Shown: one piece after another, positions 1 through 12,000 of the stretch
Layout of the letters: each line of letters begins with the position of its first letter
Position numbering within the stretch: position 1 is the first letter of the stretch
From: Tamarix chinensis
Lineage: Eukaryota; Streptophyta; Magnoliopsida; Caryophyllales; Tamaricaceae
Length of the DNA stretch: 64,000 nt
Direction of reading: 5' to 3'
Assembly: GCA_030549775.1 (NCBI GenBank)
Contig: CM060177.1
Location: 88,197,236-88,261,235 of the forward strand
Program-made: the position numbers and the translations under genes
The notes under the pieces: generated by a model
What the model was told of the DNA's origin: nothing
What the model saw: only the letters and a program-made list of their open reading frames with translations
The model's database searches: none

Positions 1-986
1 TATGGATTAAAACAGGCACCTAAGCAATGGCATGAGAAATTTGACAGTGTAATGTTGTCAAATGGATTCAGGATAAATGAGTCTGACAAATGTGTTTATG
101 TCAAAGACACTCATAAAGGCTACGTTATAGTGTGTCTATACGTAGATGATATGCTCATAATGGGTAATAATAATGATATTATTAACTCTACCAAAAGGAT
201 GCTCACCCGAAGTTTTGATATGAAAGACATGGGTCTTGCAGATATTATATTAGGAATTAAGATTTCTAGAACATCTGATGGATTAATATTGTCTCAATCT
301 CATTATGTTGAAAAAATACTTGATCGATTCAAGGAGTACAATATTAAACCAGCTAAGACACCATTGGAGGTGAATATTCATTTGATGAAAAATACGGGTG
401 CCAGTTTTTTCACAATTAGAATATTCACGTATAATAGGCAGTATTATGTATCTCATGAACTGCACGAGACCGGATATTGCTAATGCAGTTAACAGGCTTA
501 GTCGCTATACCAGTAACCCTAATAGGGAACATTGGAAAGCGATCATTCGAGTTCTAGGATATCTAAAGCGCACCAAGAATTTTGGATTACACTACAAGAG
601 ATATCCAGCAGTGGTAGAAGGCTACACTGATGCGAATTGGATATCGGATTCTAGGAACTCTAAGTCTACTAGTGGATATGTGTTCACTCTTGGAAGTGGT
701 GCAATATCTTGGAAATCATCTAAACAAACATGTATCGCGAGGTCAACAATGGAGTCTGAATTTATTGCTTTAGATAAAGCCGGGGGAAGAAGCTGAATGG
801 CTTAGAGACTTCCTAGAAGATATCCCATGTTGGGAAAAACCTATGCCACCCATACGTAACCATTGTGATAGCCAGTCTGCAATTGGTAGGGCACGGAGTA
901 AGATGTATAATGGTAAGTCTAGACATATTCGTTGTAGACATAATACCATTAGAAGGTTGCTTTCTAGTGGAATTATCTCAATTGAT

Positions 987-1024
<38 letters not shown>

Positions 1025-1094
1025 TAAGGCATTAACTAGAAAGCAAGTAGAAATTTCATCAAGGGGAATGGGCCTAAAGCCTATGGATATATAG
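1..1094 (+). pseudogene. copia reverse transcriptase / RNase H relic
   Basis: This is the C-terminal part of a Ty1/copia polyprotein that would copy element RNA into DNA in virus-like particles. Frame 1 opens at base 1 with YGLKQAPKQWHEKF and contains the catalytic YVDD box at 139-150. The reading then moves to frame 2 near 398-410 ([20 protein letters not shown], then RNase H motifs TDANW and STMESEF). It moves to frame 3 near 780-790 ([24 protein letters not shown], and the terminal DNIADPLTKAL). The two shifts near 400 and 785 break the protein although the residues are well preserved, which suggests a fairly young element. Neighbouring copia 2 is far more decayed. Confidence 0.93.
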
Positions 1095-1755
1095 ATTCGT
1101 CATGGTGGCAACCCAGCCTAGTTGACTTGAGATCCCAAGATCTAGGTTCAATGGGGAAAACTGAACTATGGATGACTCGGTGTTGCACTGAGGAATCTAA
1201 TTTTTATCTACCCATTCCTATGATGAAACAGTGCAAAGAAAGGATAAGGTTAAGCTATGCTTTAATGATCCCTATAACTTAACATGTTTAAGTAAAATAT
1301 CTAAAGGATATAATAATTAGGAGATCACCTATGTGAGTGGGAAGGGGCCGCTTCTGTGAGAATTTTGAAGGCTGAATTCTCTAACACACTCACAGAACCA
1401 GGAGGTGTTCATGGCCGAAATGAACACAAACGTGAGAACCAACTATGCTTGAAGGAAACTGTGTGTTTTCTATTGTCTCGGTTTACACTAGACGGCTGAC
1501 TGTTCAAGGCAGATCTGTCCACTGATTGGCCAGTAAATCCGATAACTATGGAAAGTTCAAAGTATCAAACTACTTATCCAGATGCAGTTTTCTTCACTTG
1601 TGCTCAGTTAGAGTAATTATGGAATGAAAGTTAATTTTATCTTTCATACAGGGAATGGACGCATTCCACGAAAAGATATTATTACTTTGTGGTAGGGTAA
1701 TGTGAGAGATACTAATTTAAGCATAATTTGTTCATGCTTGTGATATATTACAATC

Positions 1756-1766
1756 TAGTGGGGGAT
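1756..1766 (+). other. polypurine tract of copia 1
   Basis: TAGTGGGGGAT lies immediately before the TGTT that opens the 3' LTR. Copia elements use such a tract as the plus-strand primer. Its position directly against the LTR start is the evidence. Confidence 0.85.
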
Positions 1767-1780
1767 TGTTAAATAGATTG

Positions 1781-1784
1781 TAAT

Positions 1785-1833
<49 letters not shown>

Positions 1834-1855
1834 TATATAATATATATATATATAT
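1781..1855. repeat. (TA)n microsatellite
   Basis: About 75 bp of almost pure TA with occasional TAA interruptions, inside the U3 part of the copia 1 LTR. Its length is probably variable between individuals. Confidence 0.95.
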
Positions 1856-1862
1856 AAGAGGG

Positions 1863-2055
1863 TTTTATTTGAATTAATTTGAAAAGTCATGATTGTTGAA
1901 TTGGTGCCTTTTCATTTGAATTAATTTGAAAAGTCATGATTGTTGACTTGATGCCTTTTCATTTGAATTAATTTGAAAAGTCATGATTGTTGACTTGGTG
2001 TCTTTTCATTTGAATTAATTTGAAGAGTCATGATTGTTGATTTGGTGTCTTTTCA
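1863..2055 (+). repeat. four 47-bp direct repeats in the copia 1 U3
   Basis: The block GAATTAATTTGAAAAGTCAT recurs at 1871, 1918, 1965 and, with one change, 2012, an exact period of 47 bp. Each unit continues with GATTGTTGA and ends near CTTTTCATTT. The array stops about 20 bp upstream of the TATA box, the position where LTR enhancers are usually duplicated. Confidence 0.95.
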
Positions 2056-2071
2056 AAGAGACTTCATTAAC

Positions 2072-2080
2072 TCTATAAAT
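2072..2080 (+). promoter_or_regulatory. TATA box of the copia 1 LTR
   Basis: TCTATAAATAGCCCCC lies directly after the 47-bp repeats, a canonical plant TATA box. Transcription would be expected to start about 30 bp downstream, near 2105. Confidence 0.75.
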
Positions 2081-2401
2081 AGCCCCCACCATCAACCGAA
2101 AAGATCAATTTTGGAAAATCAGATTTTTTAGAAATTCTAATAGATCTCTCTCTCTCTACTTTTTCGATTCATATATTCCTAGTTCAATACAAGCATAACG
2201 TTGCGTTCGTTAGAATCATATTAGATTAAAGTGCTACATCTGATAGGAACGAAAATCCGTTCTATCCTGGAAGACAATTGTTCACAACCTTGAGCATCGT
2301 GTGAGGGAGCAAAATCGTCTTAAGGACACATCGTGAATTCGGTGGGCTCGGATAAATTATTTCTGGTAGTTTTATTATATTTCTATACTATACACCCAAC
2401 A

Positions 2402-3440
2402 TATTTACATTCCGAAACATGTGTATTTATATATTGTAAGATATATATTATTATTCTAGATTATATGTATTTTTATCTTAAATTATGTGTATTTATATCT
2501 TGGAAGATATATATTTTTATTTTGAAAGATATGTATTAAACTATCTCTATATTATAAGGTCTGCGTTGGAATAGATGTGCATATTTTATGAAAGACTAAT
2601 AAATTAAAAAATATGCATTTATTTTATTAAAGATGTGCATTTTGTTAGAGAATATGTGCATATTTCTACTATCAGTTAAAACAAAGTACATAAATTTACA
2701 ACAAAAAATACACTATTTTTCTACCATACACCTAGATGATGTGTATATTTGTTGTAGAATATGTGTGTTTTTATTTAAAAATGTGTAATTATATTATGAT
2801 AGATGTGTATTTTGTTCAACAAATTTATAAATATGCTACCTTTTGCAACATAAATGTTAGAAATGTATCCACGGTGCAATTTGATTATCATATACATGTT
2901 TAATTTAACAGGTATCATATTACTTAGTTGGTGTTACTTTGAAAAGTGTCGTTTTATTAATTTATAACAAATTTATGTATGTGAAGACTAATATTGTAGC
3001 TAAACACTTTTTTTTATTCATATAAAGTATGTGAAGTTGAATACAAAACATCATATGAGTAGTTGTAACTACTATTAGGATATTTAAATACCAAAAATGA
3101 ATAGAGAAATTTAAATCTTAAACCTCTAGTGCCTAATAATTGATCTTTAACTACTAAATCAAAGTTCATCAACAACTAATTTAATTATTTTGATATATGT
3201 GGTGGGTTTCTTAATTTATAAGAGCAACTCCAATGGAGGGAAAAATTGAGCTTATTTTACAACTAAAATTCCTACAACTAAACTGAATGTAGTTTTTTGG
3301 AGTAATGGAGAGGGAGTTTATAATAGAAAGGAATGGTGTAATTCAAAAAAGTAGGCCCCTCTACAGCCTTAAATTTCACCTCTACAGGAAGTGTGCACTA
3401 CATTTTTTCATATTAGAACAATACATTTTGTGCACATTTT
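2402..3440. other. AT-rich DNA between copia 1 and copia 2
   Basis: No gene is seen. The first 400 bp carry loosely repeated GTGTATTTATATCTT-like phrases. AGAGCAACTCCAATGG at 3221 resembles the end of some plant miniature elements, but no inverted partner is visible before 3440. A short ORF at 2333-2539 straddles the LTR end and has biased AT-rich content, so I do not call it. Confidence 0.6.
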
Positions 3441-3609
3441 TGTGAGTTTTGACAAGGTATTTGAAGTACATCATAACATTGTGTTGGTTTGTACAGTTTT
3501 TAGAGAAGTTTAAGTGTAGAATATGAATTATGTGAGAAACACAGGAGTCACGTGTTTATTGACACAAACTGTGTTTCTCACTGAATAATTTGATGTGTTT
3601 TTTTTTGGC

Positions 3610-3624
3610 AAAAGTCAAAAGTAA
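3610..3624 (+). repeat. target-site duplication of LINE 1, left copy
   Basis: AAAAGTCAAAAGTAA is repeated with one G for A change at 8673-8687, immediately after the poly(A) tail of the LINE. A 15-bp duplication is typical of target-primed reverse transcription. Confidence 0.85.
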
Positions 3625-3696
3625 AAAAAAAGTGCTTTTGAAAGCTTACCGGCCATTTTGCTCTCTCCTCTCCCTAGGGTTGAGGGAGACTCGACC

Positions 3697-5217
3697 ATGG
3701 CCAAGAAGAAGCGGTCATCACCTGATCTAGGATTCAAGGATCTTCGATTGATATGGATAAGGATTGAGACAGGAAATTGGATGGAACCAAATCTGTAACT
3801 TTTAGAACTGAAATTTCAGAAACTCTGGACGCAAGAGTTGGAGATCAAATACTCCCTGAGGAGAATGAACTAATCGATGTAATTTTACCTATGGCTTTCG
3901 AGGGAGATACGAAAAAAGCACACAGTAATGTTCCATCTACCTCAGGACCTTCCCATGCAGGTGTGTCTAATGAAACAGTAGGAACCCTAGTAGAGGAGAT
4001 TGGTACTGCAGGCGGCCATCCAAATTCCAATACCAGGGCATCAGTATGGAGTAGATTGCAGCCTGCATCACCCCCCAAATTCATCATGGAGAGATGTAGT
4101 ACTTGGTAATAGGATCCCTAGCCATGGACAACCCCTGAATTTTCAAAATCCCATGTATGATAAGGGTCGGGTTGTTGTAAAATTGGATAAGGATGAAGTT
4201 GATTCTGTAGCAACACTTTGGCCTAATACTTTGATAGGTTTGTGTATGGCCAAGCACCATCCTTTACCCAGATACAGACTTTTGTAATGAGATAATGGAA
4301 AGCTATTCAAAGTCCTCTGGTTATCTTACATTCTTCAGGATTTTTTCTGTTTAAATTTAATTCACAGGAGGAGGTTTCATGGGTGCTTAGCCAACATTGG
4401 ATTTTCTTCAATAGACCTTTTGTCCTTAAAAGATGGCATAGGCGATTGCAATTTAACTCGGATGAGCTGCAGGTGCTGCCCCTATGGATTAAATTCCCAA
4501 ACCTGCCATTGGAGTTTTGGTCTATGAAATCACTTAGCAAATTAGCCAATGTAGTGGAGAATCCAGTCGACACTGACTCTATAACTGCCTCTAGGGACAG
4601 GGGCATCCTATCCAAGGGTATTGGTAGAGGTGGATGTGAAAAAACCTCTGTTGGAATCTTTCATGATTATTGATCCAGAGGGGATAGAGGTTGAGCAAAT
4701 AGTTGAGTATGATTAGAAGCCTTTCTATTGTCCTATTTGTGACTACTTTGGCCATGATCAAAGGAGATGCAATAAAGTGAATCAATATAGCAATAGAGGA
4801 ACTGATACAGAAGGGGAATGGAGAATAGTCAGAGATAATCGAAAAGGGAAAGGTCCAAATGAGGCTGATCATGTTCAGGAACAATCACAACTCAATATCT
4901 CTGGACAACCTCTAAAGTAAAACTTCACTGGTATTGAACATGGTGCTGGTGTAGTCTCTTTTCAAAATAATGATGGTAGTTCACTAGAACAATCAAACTC
5001 TGGCTTGGCAGAACCAAACATTAATTTTGAGGGCCCTGGTACTTATGCTACTGATGGAAGGGAAAGATTGCATGTGAGTGAACCAAGGGTGAAAAAGCCA
5101 CTTCAAAGAAATGTTCAAGATTCTGAACCAAGAATTACCAGATTCAGAGCAACTCTGGCTGGATCTCATGATTGTAGGGGTGTCGACATAGGAAAAGCCA
5201 TAATAGAGCTGGTTTAG
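3697..5217 (+). pseudogene. LINE 1 ORF1 (nucleic-acid-binding, gag-like)
   Basis: ORF1 of plant L1 elements makes an RNA-binding protein that packages element RNA. The likely start is the ATG at 3697 (MAKKKRSSPDLGF), in a good context after the CT-rich leader. The reading changes frame several times (near 3770, 4000-4090, 4290-4380 and 4610). A DUF4283-like region is visible, with SSWRDVVLGN (about 4087), WIFFNRPFVLKRW (about 4398), LPLWIKFPNLPLEFW and VVENPVDTDS. A zinc knuckle CPICDYFGHDQRRC (C-x2-C-x4-H-x4-C) lies near 4731-4772 and is complete. An in-frame TAG at about 4712 precedes it. ORF1 ends about 30 bp before ORF2. Confidence 0.88.
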
Positions 5218-5250
5218 ACCAAAGGGGAATGTTCTCTAGCCTGGACCCTG

Positions 5251-8200
5251 ATGGTTATGATTAGTGCTTGGAATATAAGAGGACTTAATAAGACTTCCAA
5301 GCATAAGGAAGTTAGAAGATTTTATGCTAGACACAAAGTGGAATTGTTTGGTTTATTGGAAACTAGGGTAAAAGAAGCAAACTCGGTAACTATTCTTAAT
5401 AAAATCCAAAATGGTTGGCATTCTATTAATAATTACTCTCAGCATCCAAATGGTAGAATTTGGGTTTTATGGAATCCTACAGTTTGGTTGATTGGATCCT
5501 ATACAGTACATGATCAGGCTATTTTATGTCATGTCACAAATTTGCACTCAAATTTCAGTTTCTGGGTGGCTTTTGTGTATGCTTTTAATTCTGGTACTGC
5601 ACGAAAATCACTATGGCAGTGGCTGAAGGCTAATTCACCTGGCCAGGATCCTTGGCTAGTTAATGGAGATTTCTATGTGGTTTTACAGAAATCTGAAAAA
5701 ATTCAGGGAAGATAGCCAAATACCTCTGATGTGCAGGATTTTAGAGACTATTGCCAAGAGTTAAAATTGTATGATTTGCAGAGTCAGGGATATCATTATA
5801 CATGGTCCAGTCATAGACAAGGAGAAGAGGAGGTGTTTTGTAAACTGGATAGAGCTCTTGTTAATCTTCAATGGCTTAATTCTCATCCACAACCTATGGC
5901 TGAGTTATTAAGTCCTCTAATTTCATATCATTGTCCAGTGCTTATTCATCTTAATATTTCTTATTTGACTGGACCTAAACCTTTTAAGTTCTTTCAATTC
6001 TGGACTGAATCGAAGGAATTCTTACCTATGGTCCAGAACATATAGAGGCTCAAGTTGGGAGGAAATTTGCTTCTTAAGGTCTCCAAGAGACTGAGTTTGC
6101 TTAAGTAGGAGCTTAAATCTTTCAATAGAGAAAAGTATGGTTCCATTTCTCACAGAGTAAAGGTAGCTAAAGAGGATGTGGCAGCTTTGCAGTCCAATTG
6201 TTTCAAAAATCCAGGTGAGTAGAATCATAGAGTGTTGCTGAAGGAAAAAGAAAAGAACTTTTATCATTTGCTTCATTGTGAAGAGCTTTTTTTACAAACA
6301 AAAAGAAACAACCCATTGGCTTTCATGTGGAGATTCAAATCATAAATATTTTTTTGCCAAGGTTAAAGAGAGGCATCAAAGGAAGACAGTGGTTGTTTTG
6401 TTAGATTCAAATAATAATGAGATTAGAGGTGCAAAGCAAATACATGAAGCCTTTACTCTTTATTATCAAGATCTCTAGGGAACTGATGTTGTTATGGAGG
6501 GAGATATTGATTTCTCTGATCCCAGCACTTTTATTCATCATAATTCTTTTGCTGGTCTTTCTGCTCCTGTGTCTGAGGAGGAAGTGAATGCATCTATTTT
6601 TTCCATGGGGGATACGAAAGCCCCAGGAATTGATGGGTTTTCTGCAGGTTTCTCTAAGACTTCCTGGTCCATTGTTGCTGAGGAGGTGACTTGGCCTGTA
6701 AGAGATTTTTCTCTGCTGGTTTTCTTCCCAGGAAATTAACATTACTGCACTCACTCTCATTCCTAAATATTCAAATGCAAATAGGGTTACTGAATTTAGA
6801 CCAATAGCATGTTGCAATATTCTGTATAAGATTATTGCAAAGGTCATGGTTCAGAGGTTACAGCCCCTTATGCGTAATATCATTGATCTCTCTCAAAATT
6901 CTTTCATTAAAGGAATAAACATTGGTGAAAATATTTTGTTAGCCCATGAATTAGTACGGAAATATTCTCACAAGAGCATTTCTCCTAGATGCATGATTAA
7001 GATTGATCTCAAGAAGGCTTATGACATGGTTAATTGGAATTTTCTACAGCAAATTCTAAATCTGTATGGTTTTCCACCTCATTTCATTAAATTGATTATG
7101 GCATGTGTGACCATTTTTACTCTATCTCTTTTAATGGAGTTTTGGCAGCACCTTTCCCTGGTAAAAGAGGATTAAGGCAAGGAGATCCTCTCTCTCCTTA
7201 TCTCTTTGTGATGGTTATGGATTATTTCAGTAAGTGTTTGAAGAAATTATGGATTGACCCTAGGTTTCAAGCTCATCCAAGATGTAGAGGTCTCCAACTT
7301 ATAAATTTGAACTTTGCAGATGACCTTTTATTGTTTTGTAAGGGTAATCTCCAGAGTGTTCTTTGTCTCAAGGAGGTTTTGGATCATTTTTCTGCAATTT
7401 CAGGTCTTATGGTTAATCCTAACAAATATTCTGTATTTTTTGGAGGAGTGGTTGAAGTGACACAGACAAGTATCCTGGAGCTTCTAGGTATCCTATAGGA
7501 ATTTTTCCCATCACTTACCTGGGGTTACCTTTATACTCTGCAAGAATAACACCTTCTCAATTGCAACCTCTCTTGGATAAAATGACTGCAAGGTTAAGGC
7601 ATTGGAGTACCTTATTCCTTTCTTATGCAGCCAGATTGCAACTCATTAAGTCTGTGCTTTTCAGTATTCAGCTCTATTTTAGCCAAATCATTCTTCTTCC
7701 AAGGAAAGTTCTCAACTGCTTTATTAGTCTTTGTAGAACTTTTCTTTGGTCTGGTAAGTTGCAGATGAAGAAGACTACCCTAGTGGCCTAGGAGTCTCTG
7801 TGTTATCCAACAAATGAAGGTGGGCTTGGTCTGTTAAATTTGCAATTGCGGAATTGTTGTGCTTTGGGAAAGCTACTTTGGAACATAGCTGCAAAGAAGG
7901 ATACTCTATGGGTTAAATGGGTCCATTCGGTGTATATCAAACAAGCCACTGTATGGGATTTTTACCCATCATCTTACACTTCATGGATTTTTCTCAGAAT
8001 TCTTCACATTAGACCAATTGTGAATGAGTTCATTTTAACCTGTGAAGCAAACCAGAATGAGTATTATATTAAATCAGCTTATAAGGCCATCAGATCTTCA
8101 CATGATAAGTGTCTTTGGGCAAAGCTGATCTGGAGACCTGTTTCTACTCCTAGGGTAAACTTTATTGCTTGGCTTGCATGCATAAATCGACTATTAACAA

Positions 8201-8631
8201 AAACAAGACTGAGGGAGATTGGCATGGCTGTGGATCCAAAATTCATTTTCTGTCAACAACATGATGAGACTAGGGATCATCTCTTTTTGTTTTGTCCTGC
8301 TACTACTATCATTTGGAAGACTATTAGAAGATTGGCTGGAAGAAGTGATCCTATCCTAGGCTCGGATCAAGAGGTTAAGACTCTGATTACAAGAACAAGA
8401 CATGCACAACAGAAGAAGTATATTTTGGGAACTATTTTTGTTTCTTATATAGCTACTATTTGGCATGAAAGGAACCTTAGAATATTTCAGAATAAAACAA
8501 GACAGCTAGGTGTTCTTTTGAGAAGTATTCTTATGCATGTATCTAGAATATTTAGCAATCATGTACATTCTGCTAAGTATGGTCAGTGGCTAGGCTTGTT
8601 GGATGTCATTGATTATAATGCAAAGTTGTAA
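5251..8631 (+). pseudogene. LINE 1 ORF2 (endonuclease, reverse transcriptase, zf-RVT)
   Basis: ORF2 of an L1 element nicks the target and primes reverse transcription there. The endonuclease domain begins MVMISAWNIRGLN and keeps the LLETRVK glutamate. The usual GDFN reads GDFY (about 5665) and the usual SDH near its end reads SYH (about 5926), so two conserved active-site positions are lost. Reverse transcriptase follows, with KAPGIDG, FRPIACCN, FIKG, IDLKKAYD, RQGDPLSPYLF and FADD at 7313-7324. The zf-RVT region (KLIWRPVSTPRVNFIAWLA, then CQQHDETRDHLFLFC) lies about 8118-8300. Stops at 5713, 6043, 6478, 7496 and 7789 and frameshifts near 6275, 6735 and 7150 make it dead. Confidence 0.93.
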
Positions 8632-9058
8632 TAACCTTTTCGATTAGTAATAAAATTCTACTTATCGAAAAAAAAAGTCGAAAGTAAGGAAATAAGCACA
8701 AGACTCGCTTGTTTCTTAAACACGGACCGTGTTTTTTATTTTATTTTTGAAATATGTTGTTTTTTCCTATAAGATTTTATCTTCTATAAAATAAGATATG
8801 ATAAAACCCTAGCCGTCAAGTCATGCAACCCGACTTATTCTTCTTCTTCATAGAATTCTCTATTTAGAGAGAATTTTAAGTTTGTGTAATTGATTTATTC
8901 ATTAGCTTAATCATCCTATAATTACACAAGAGCACTAATAACGATCTTTACTTTTTCCTCAATTATTCTACTTTGTGATTGAATCCTCAATTATTTATAA
9001 TCTTGTTAATTCCGATTTAGTTTGGATCCTTTTTAATCCACAATATTTTGCAACAATT

Positions 9059-9070
9059 TCATATCAGAGC
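9059..9070 (+). other. primer-binding site of copia 2
   Basis: TCATATCAGAGC lies three bases after the LTR end. It matches the standard plant copia primer-binding site TGGTATCAGAGC (initiator methionine tRNA) except at the first bases. Confidence 0.8.
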
Positions 9071-9099
9071 TGCACTTTTGAATAGGTCTGGTAATTAAG

Positions 9100-12000
9100 A
9101 TGGGTACAATATTCAATCTTGAAAATTTTCATCGATCCATCAATTTTGGACTATGGAAATTAGAGATGTGGGCGATTCTAAATCAGATGGATTGGAGAAA
9201 GCATTATTTGGTCATTTGAACGAGCCAAAATGGATGACGAATGAGATATTTAAAGAAGTAGATCTAAAGGCCATCTCTACCATATAATTATGTTTTTCAA
9301 ACAAGGTATTGAGGGGAGTGGCAAAGGAATCAACGATGACTTCCTTGTAGTTGAAGCTTGAGTCATTATATATGAAAAAATCTGTAGCAAATCGGCTATT
9401 GCTGAAGAGTCAACTTCATAACCTGAAATTAGGTAAGGCTCAATCTTTAAAAATTCAATTGGATGAATATAACTTTATAGTTTTGGATTTGCATAATATA
9501 AATGTTAAATTAGATGATGAAGATTTGGCTATTATGTTGTTATATTCTTTACTTGCAAGCTTTGAGCATTTCTGTGAGATTACTTTTTATGAGAAGGATG
9601 AGTTAGTCCTTAAGGATGTTAAATCCGTCTTGCTACAATGGAATTTGATTGATAGTCAGTTAATGAGCAGCAGTACTTCCGAAGATTCACATAGTGAGGG
9701 ATTGGTAGCCATGGAGATGACATAGGAGCGGGGTTCTGGTGATTATAAAAATTATAGATCTAAGTCGAAGAGTTGGGAGAAGAATATAACATGCAACAGG
9801 TGTCAAAAGAAGGGGCATGATAGCAAGTTTAGTCTTAATAGGAAGCCTAGTGCTATGTCTAGTGAGTCATCCGGTATAAAGGATGATGATGCAGTTGCTG
9901 ATGATGGTAATGATGGAGATGTGTTAAAGGCCATTGATAGACGGAACAAGACCAATGATAGATGAATCTTGTATTATGGGTGCTCTTACCATATATGTCC
10001 TAGCTAGAGTTGGTTTCAAATGTTTGAGGTGACTCAGGGTAGAGTTGTCTTGATGGGTAACAATGCTACTTGCAAAGTTGTTGGAATTGGGACAACGAAG
10101 GTGAGGATACATGATGGTGTGGTCAGGATACTATACAATATGAGACATGTCCTGAAGATGACCAAAAATCTCATATGTTTGAGTTCTTTAGATTGAAATG
10201 GGTATTGGTGTGTTATTAAGGATGACATCCTAAAAGTTACAAAATGCTTTGGTGGCGATAAAGGGGAAGCGGATTGGGATAATGTATGAGTTGGTAGGTT
10301 TCACTATTGTGGGGAGAACTATTGTGACATCAACAAGGTGGTCACACTCAGATGTTATGAGACTTTGGCACATGAGACTAGGACACATGAGTGTTAAGGG
10401 TCTTACTGATCTCTCTAAGAGAGGGTTGATAGATGGACATAGCACATGTACTATGGAATCTTGTGAGCACTCTATGTTTGGAAAGCAGAAGAGTGATAGC
10501 TTTCTAGTAGTTAAGCATAGTACGAAAGCGTCTCTTGAGTATATCCATTTAGATTTGTTAAGTATAACGAAAGTGGTCTCCAAAAGTGGATCGCATTACT
10601 TCCTCACATTTACTGATGACTTCTCTTGAAAGGGATAGGGTTTATTTCTTAAAATATTGGAATGATGTATTTGGTGTTTTCAAAATCTGGAAGACCTTCC
10701 TAGATAAGCAGACTGGGAAGTAGGTTAAGTGTGTCTCAAGACATATAATAGTCTTGAGTTTGTTAGGAAGAGTTTCATTGATTTCTACTAAGACCATGGG
10801 ATAGCGAGACACTATACTTGTGTTGGAAGACCACAACAGAATGGGGTTGTTGTGCGGATGAATAAAACCCTATTAGAGAAAGATTGTTGTATGTTATCAT
10901 AGGTAGGGATTATCAAAGTGTTTGTAGCTAAGGCGATTCACATGGCAGTATACCTAGTGAATTGGTCACCAAAATGGTCCATTGATTTGAAGATACCTGA
11001 GGATTTATAGTCTGGTAAGCCAGTTGATTACTATTATTTACATGTCTTTAGTTTCCCTACTTGTGTTTATGTGAATGATAGTAAACTTGATCCTAGAGCT
11101 AAGAAGTGTATCTTTCTTGATTTTACATTTGAAGTGAAAGGGTACAGGTTATGGGATTAGTTGCATCCAAGTTCTTAACTAGTAGGGATATTACCATCAA
11201 TGAGTCATTGTTCCTCTAGAAAATTGAATATTGTGATGGTGTCTCTAAGAAGGTAGAGCAAGAGACATCTTTGGGCTAGATAGAGGTTGAGGTTGAGTTG
11301 GGTGATAGAGACCCTTCTGATAAACCCATTATTCCTAAAGTGGGCGGATTTAGGTAACAGGTAGAGCAAAGGGGTGTTCCTTCTGGCAAAGCACAGAGGA
11401 TTTTCAAGCCTTTGGTTAGATAATGTTATGAAGAATTGGTTAACTATGCTTTATCTAGTGCAGAGACTGTTGTTGATGTGCATGAGTCAACATCATTCCC
11501 AGAGGCTATTGAGAGTGTTGATTATACTAAGTGGTATACTAATATGGAGGAGGAGATGGAGTCCTTATTAAATAATCAGACACGAGAACTTGTGAAAGCA
11601 CCAAGGAATAAAAAGAATGTTGATTACAAGTGGGTGTGCAAGTTCAAATAGGGAGCTCCAAGGATCGAGAGACCAACGTACAAGGCTCATTTAGTTGCAC
11701 ATGGATTCGGTCAAATTCCAGGTGTGGATATAATGAGGTAGTTTCATATGTGGCTAAATGTACTTCTAGTTTTACTTTGCTTGCACTTGTGGCTATGCAT
11801 AATTTTGAGTTGGAGTAGGTGGGTGTTAAAACTACATTTTTACATGATGAGCTTGAGGAGGAAATTTATATGCGACAACCTAATAGATTTGTGGTTGAGG
11901 GGATGCGTGATTATGTGTACCAATTGAATAGATCACTGTATTGTGTAAATAAGTCTCTTAGACATTGGTATAAATGATTTGATTAGTTTATGCTTAAGCA

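Larger units (their letters stand above)
1..2401 (+). mobile_element. Ty1/copia retrotransposon 1, 3' part only
   Basis: The window begins inside the pol region of a Ty1/copia element and runs through the RNase H domain, an untranslated stretch of about 660 bp, a polypurine tract and a complete 3' LTR ending in AACA. The 5' LTR, gag, protease and integrase lie outside the window to the left, so the 5' target duplication cannot be checked. The copia assignment rests on the YVDD reverse transcriptase box and on RNase H following reverse transcriptase directly. Two frameshifts in the coding part show it is dead. Confidence 0.93.
1767..2401 (+). repeat. 3' LTR of copia 1 (635 bp)
   Basis: The LTR begins TGTT right after the polypurine tract and ends AACA, giving a perfect 4-bp terminal inversion. 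It contains a long (TA)n tract, four 47-bp direct repeats in U3, a TATA box near 2072 and a CT-rich run just after the expected start of transcription. The partner 5' LTR is off the window, so the borders rest on the tract, the terminal inversion and internal order. Confidence 0.88.
3625..8672 (+). mobile_element. L1-type LINE 1 (non-LTR retrotransposon)
   Basis: A nearly full-length plant L1-type element of about 5.05 kb, inserted on the + strand into the 5' LTR of copia 2. It has a 5' leader, ORF1 with a DUF4283-like region and a CCHC zinc knuckle, ORF2 with apurinic endonuclease, reverse transcriptase and a C-terminal zf-RVT region, and an A-tail at 8668-8676. The 15-bp duplication fixes its ends. 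Both ORFs carry stops and frameshifts and key endonuclease residues have changed, so it is inactive. Confidence 0.93.
3441..9055 (+). repeat. 5' LTR of copia 2, split by LINE 1
   Basis: The LTR occupies 3441-3624 and 8688-9055. The first piece (TGTGAGTTTTGAC...) matches 13996-14180 and the second (AAACACGG...GGATCC...AACA) matches 19429-19777, so the two halves belong to one repeat. The end CAACA is followed by ATT and a primer-binding site, as expected. The second half contains the perfect palindrome AAACACGG-A-CCGTGTTT at 8718-8734. Confidence 0.9.

Noticed and set aside
3221..3440. A miniature inverted-repeat element starting AGAGCAACTCCAATGG.
   Set aside because: No inverted partner or duplication was found in the remaining 200 bp before copia 2.
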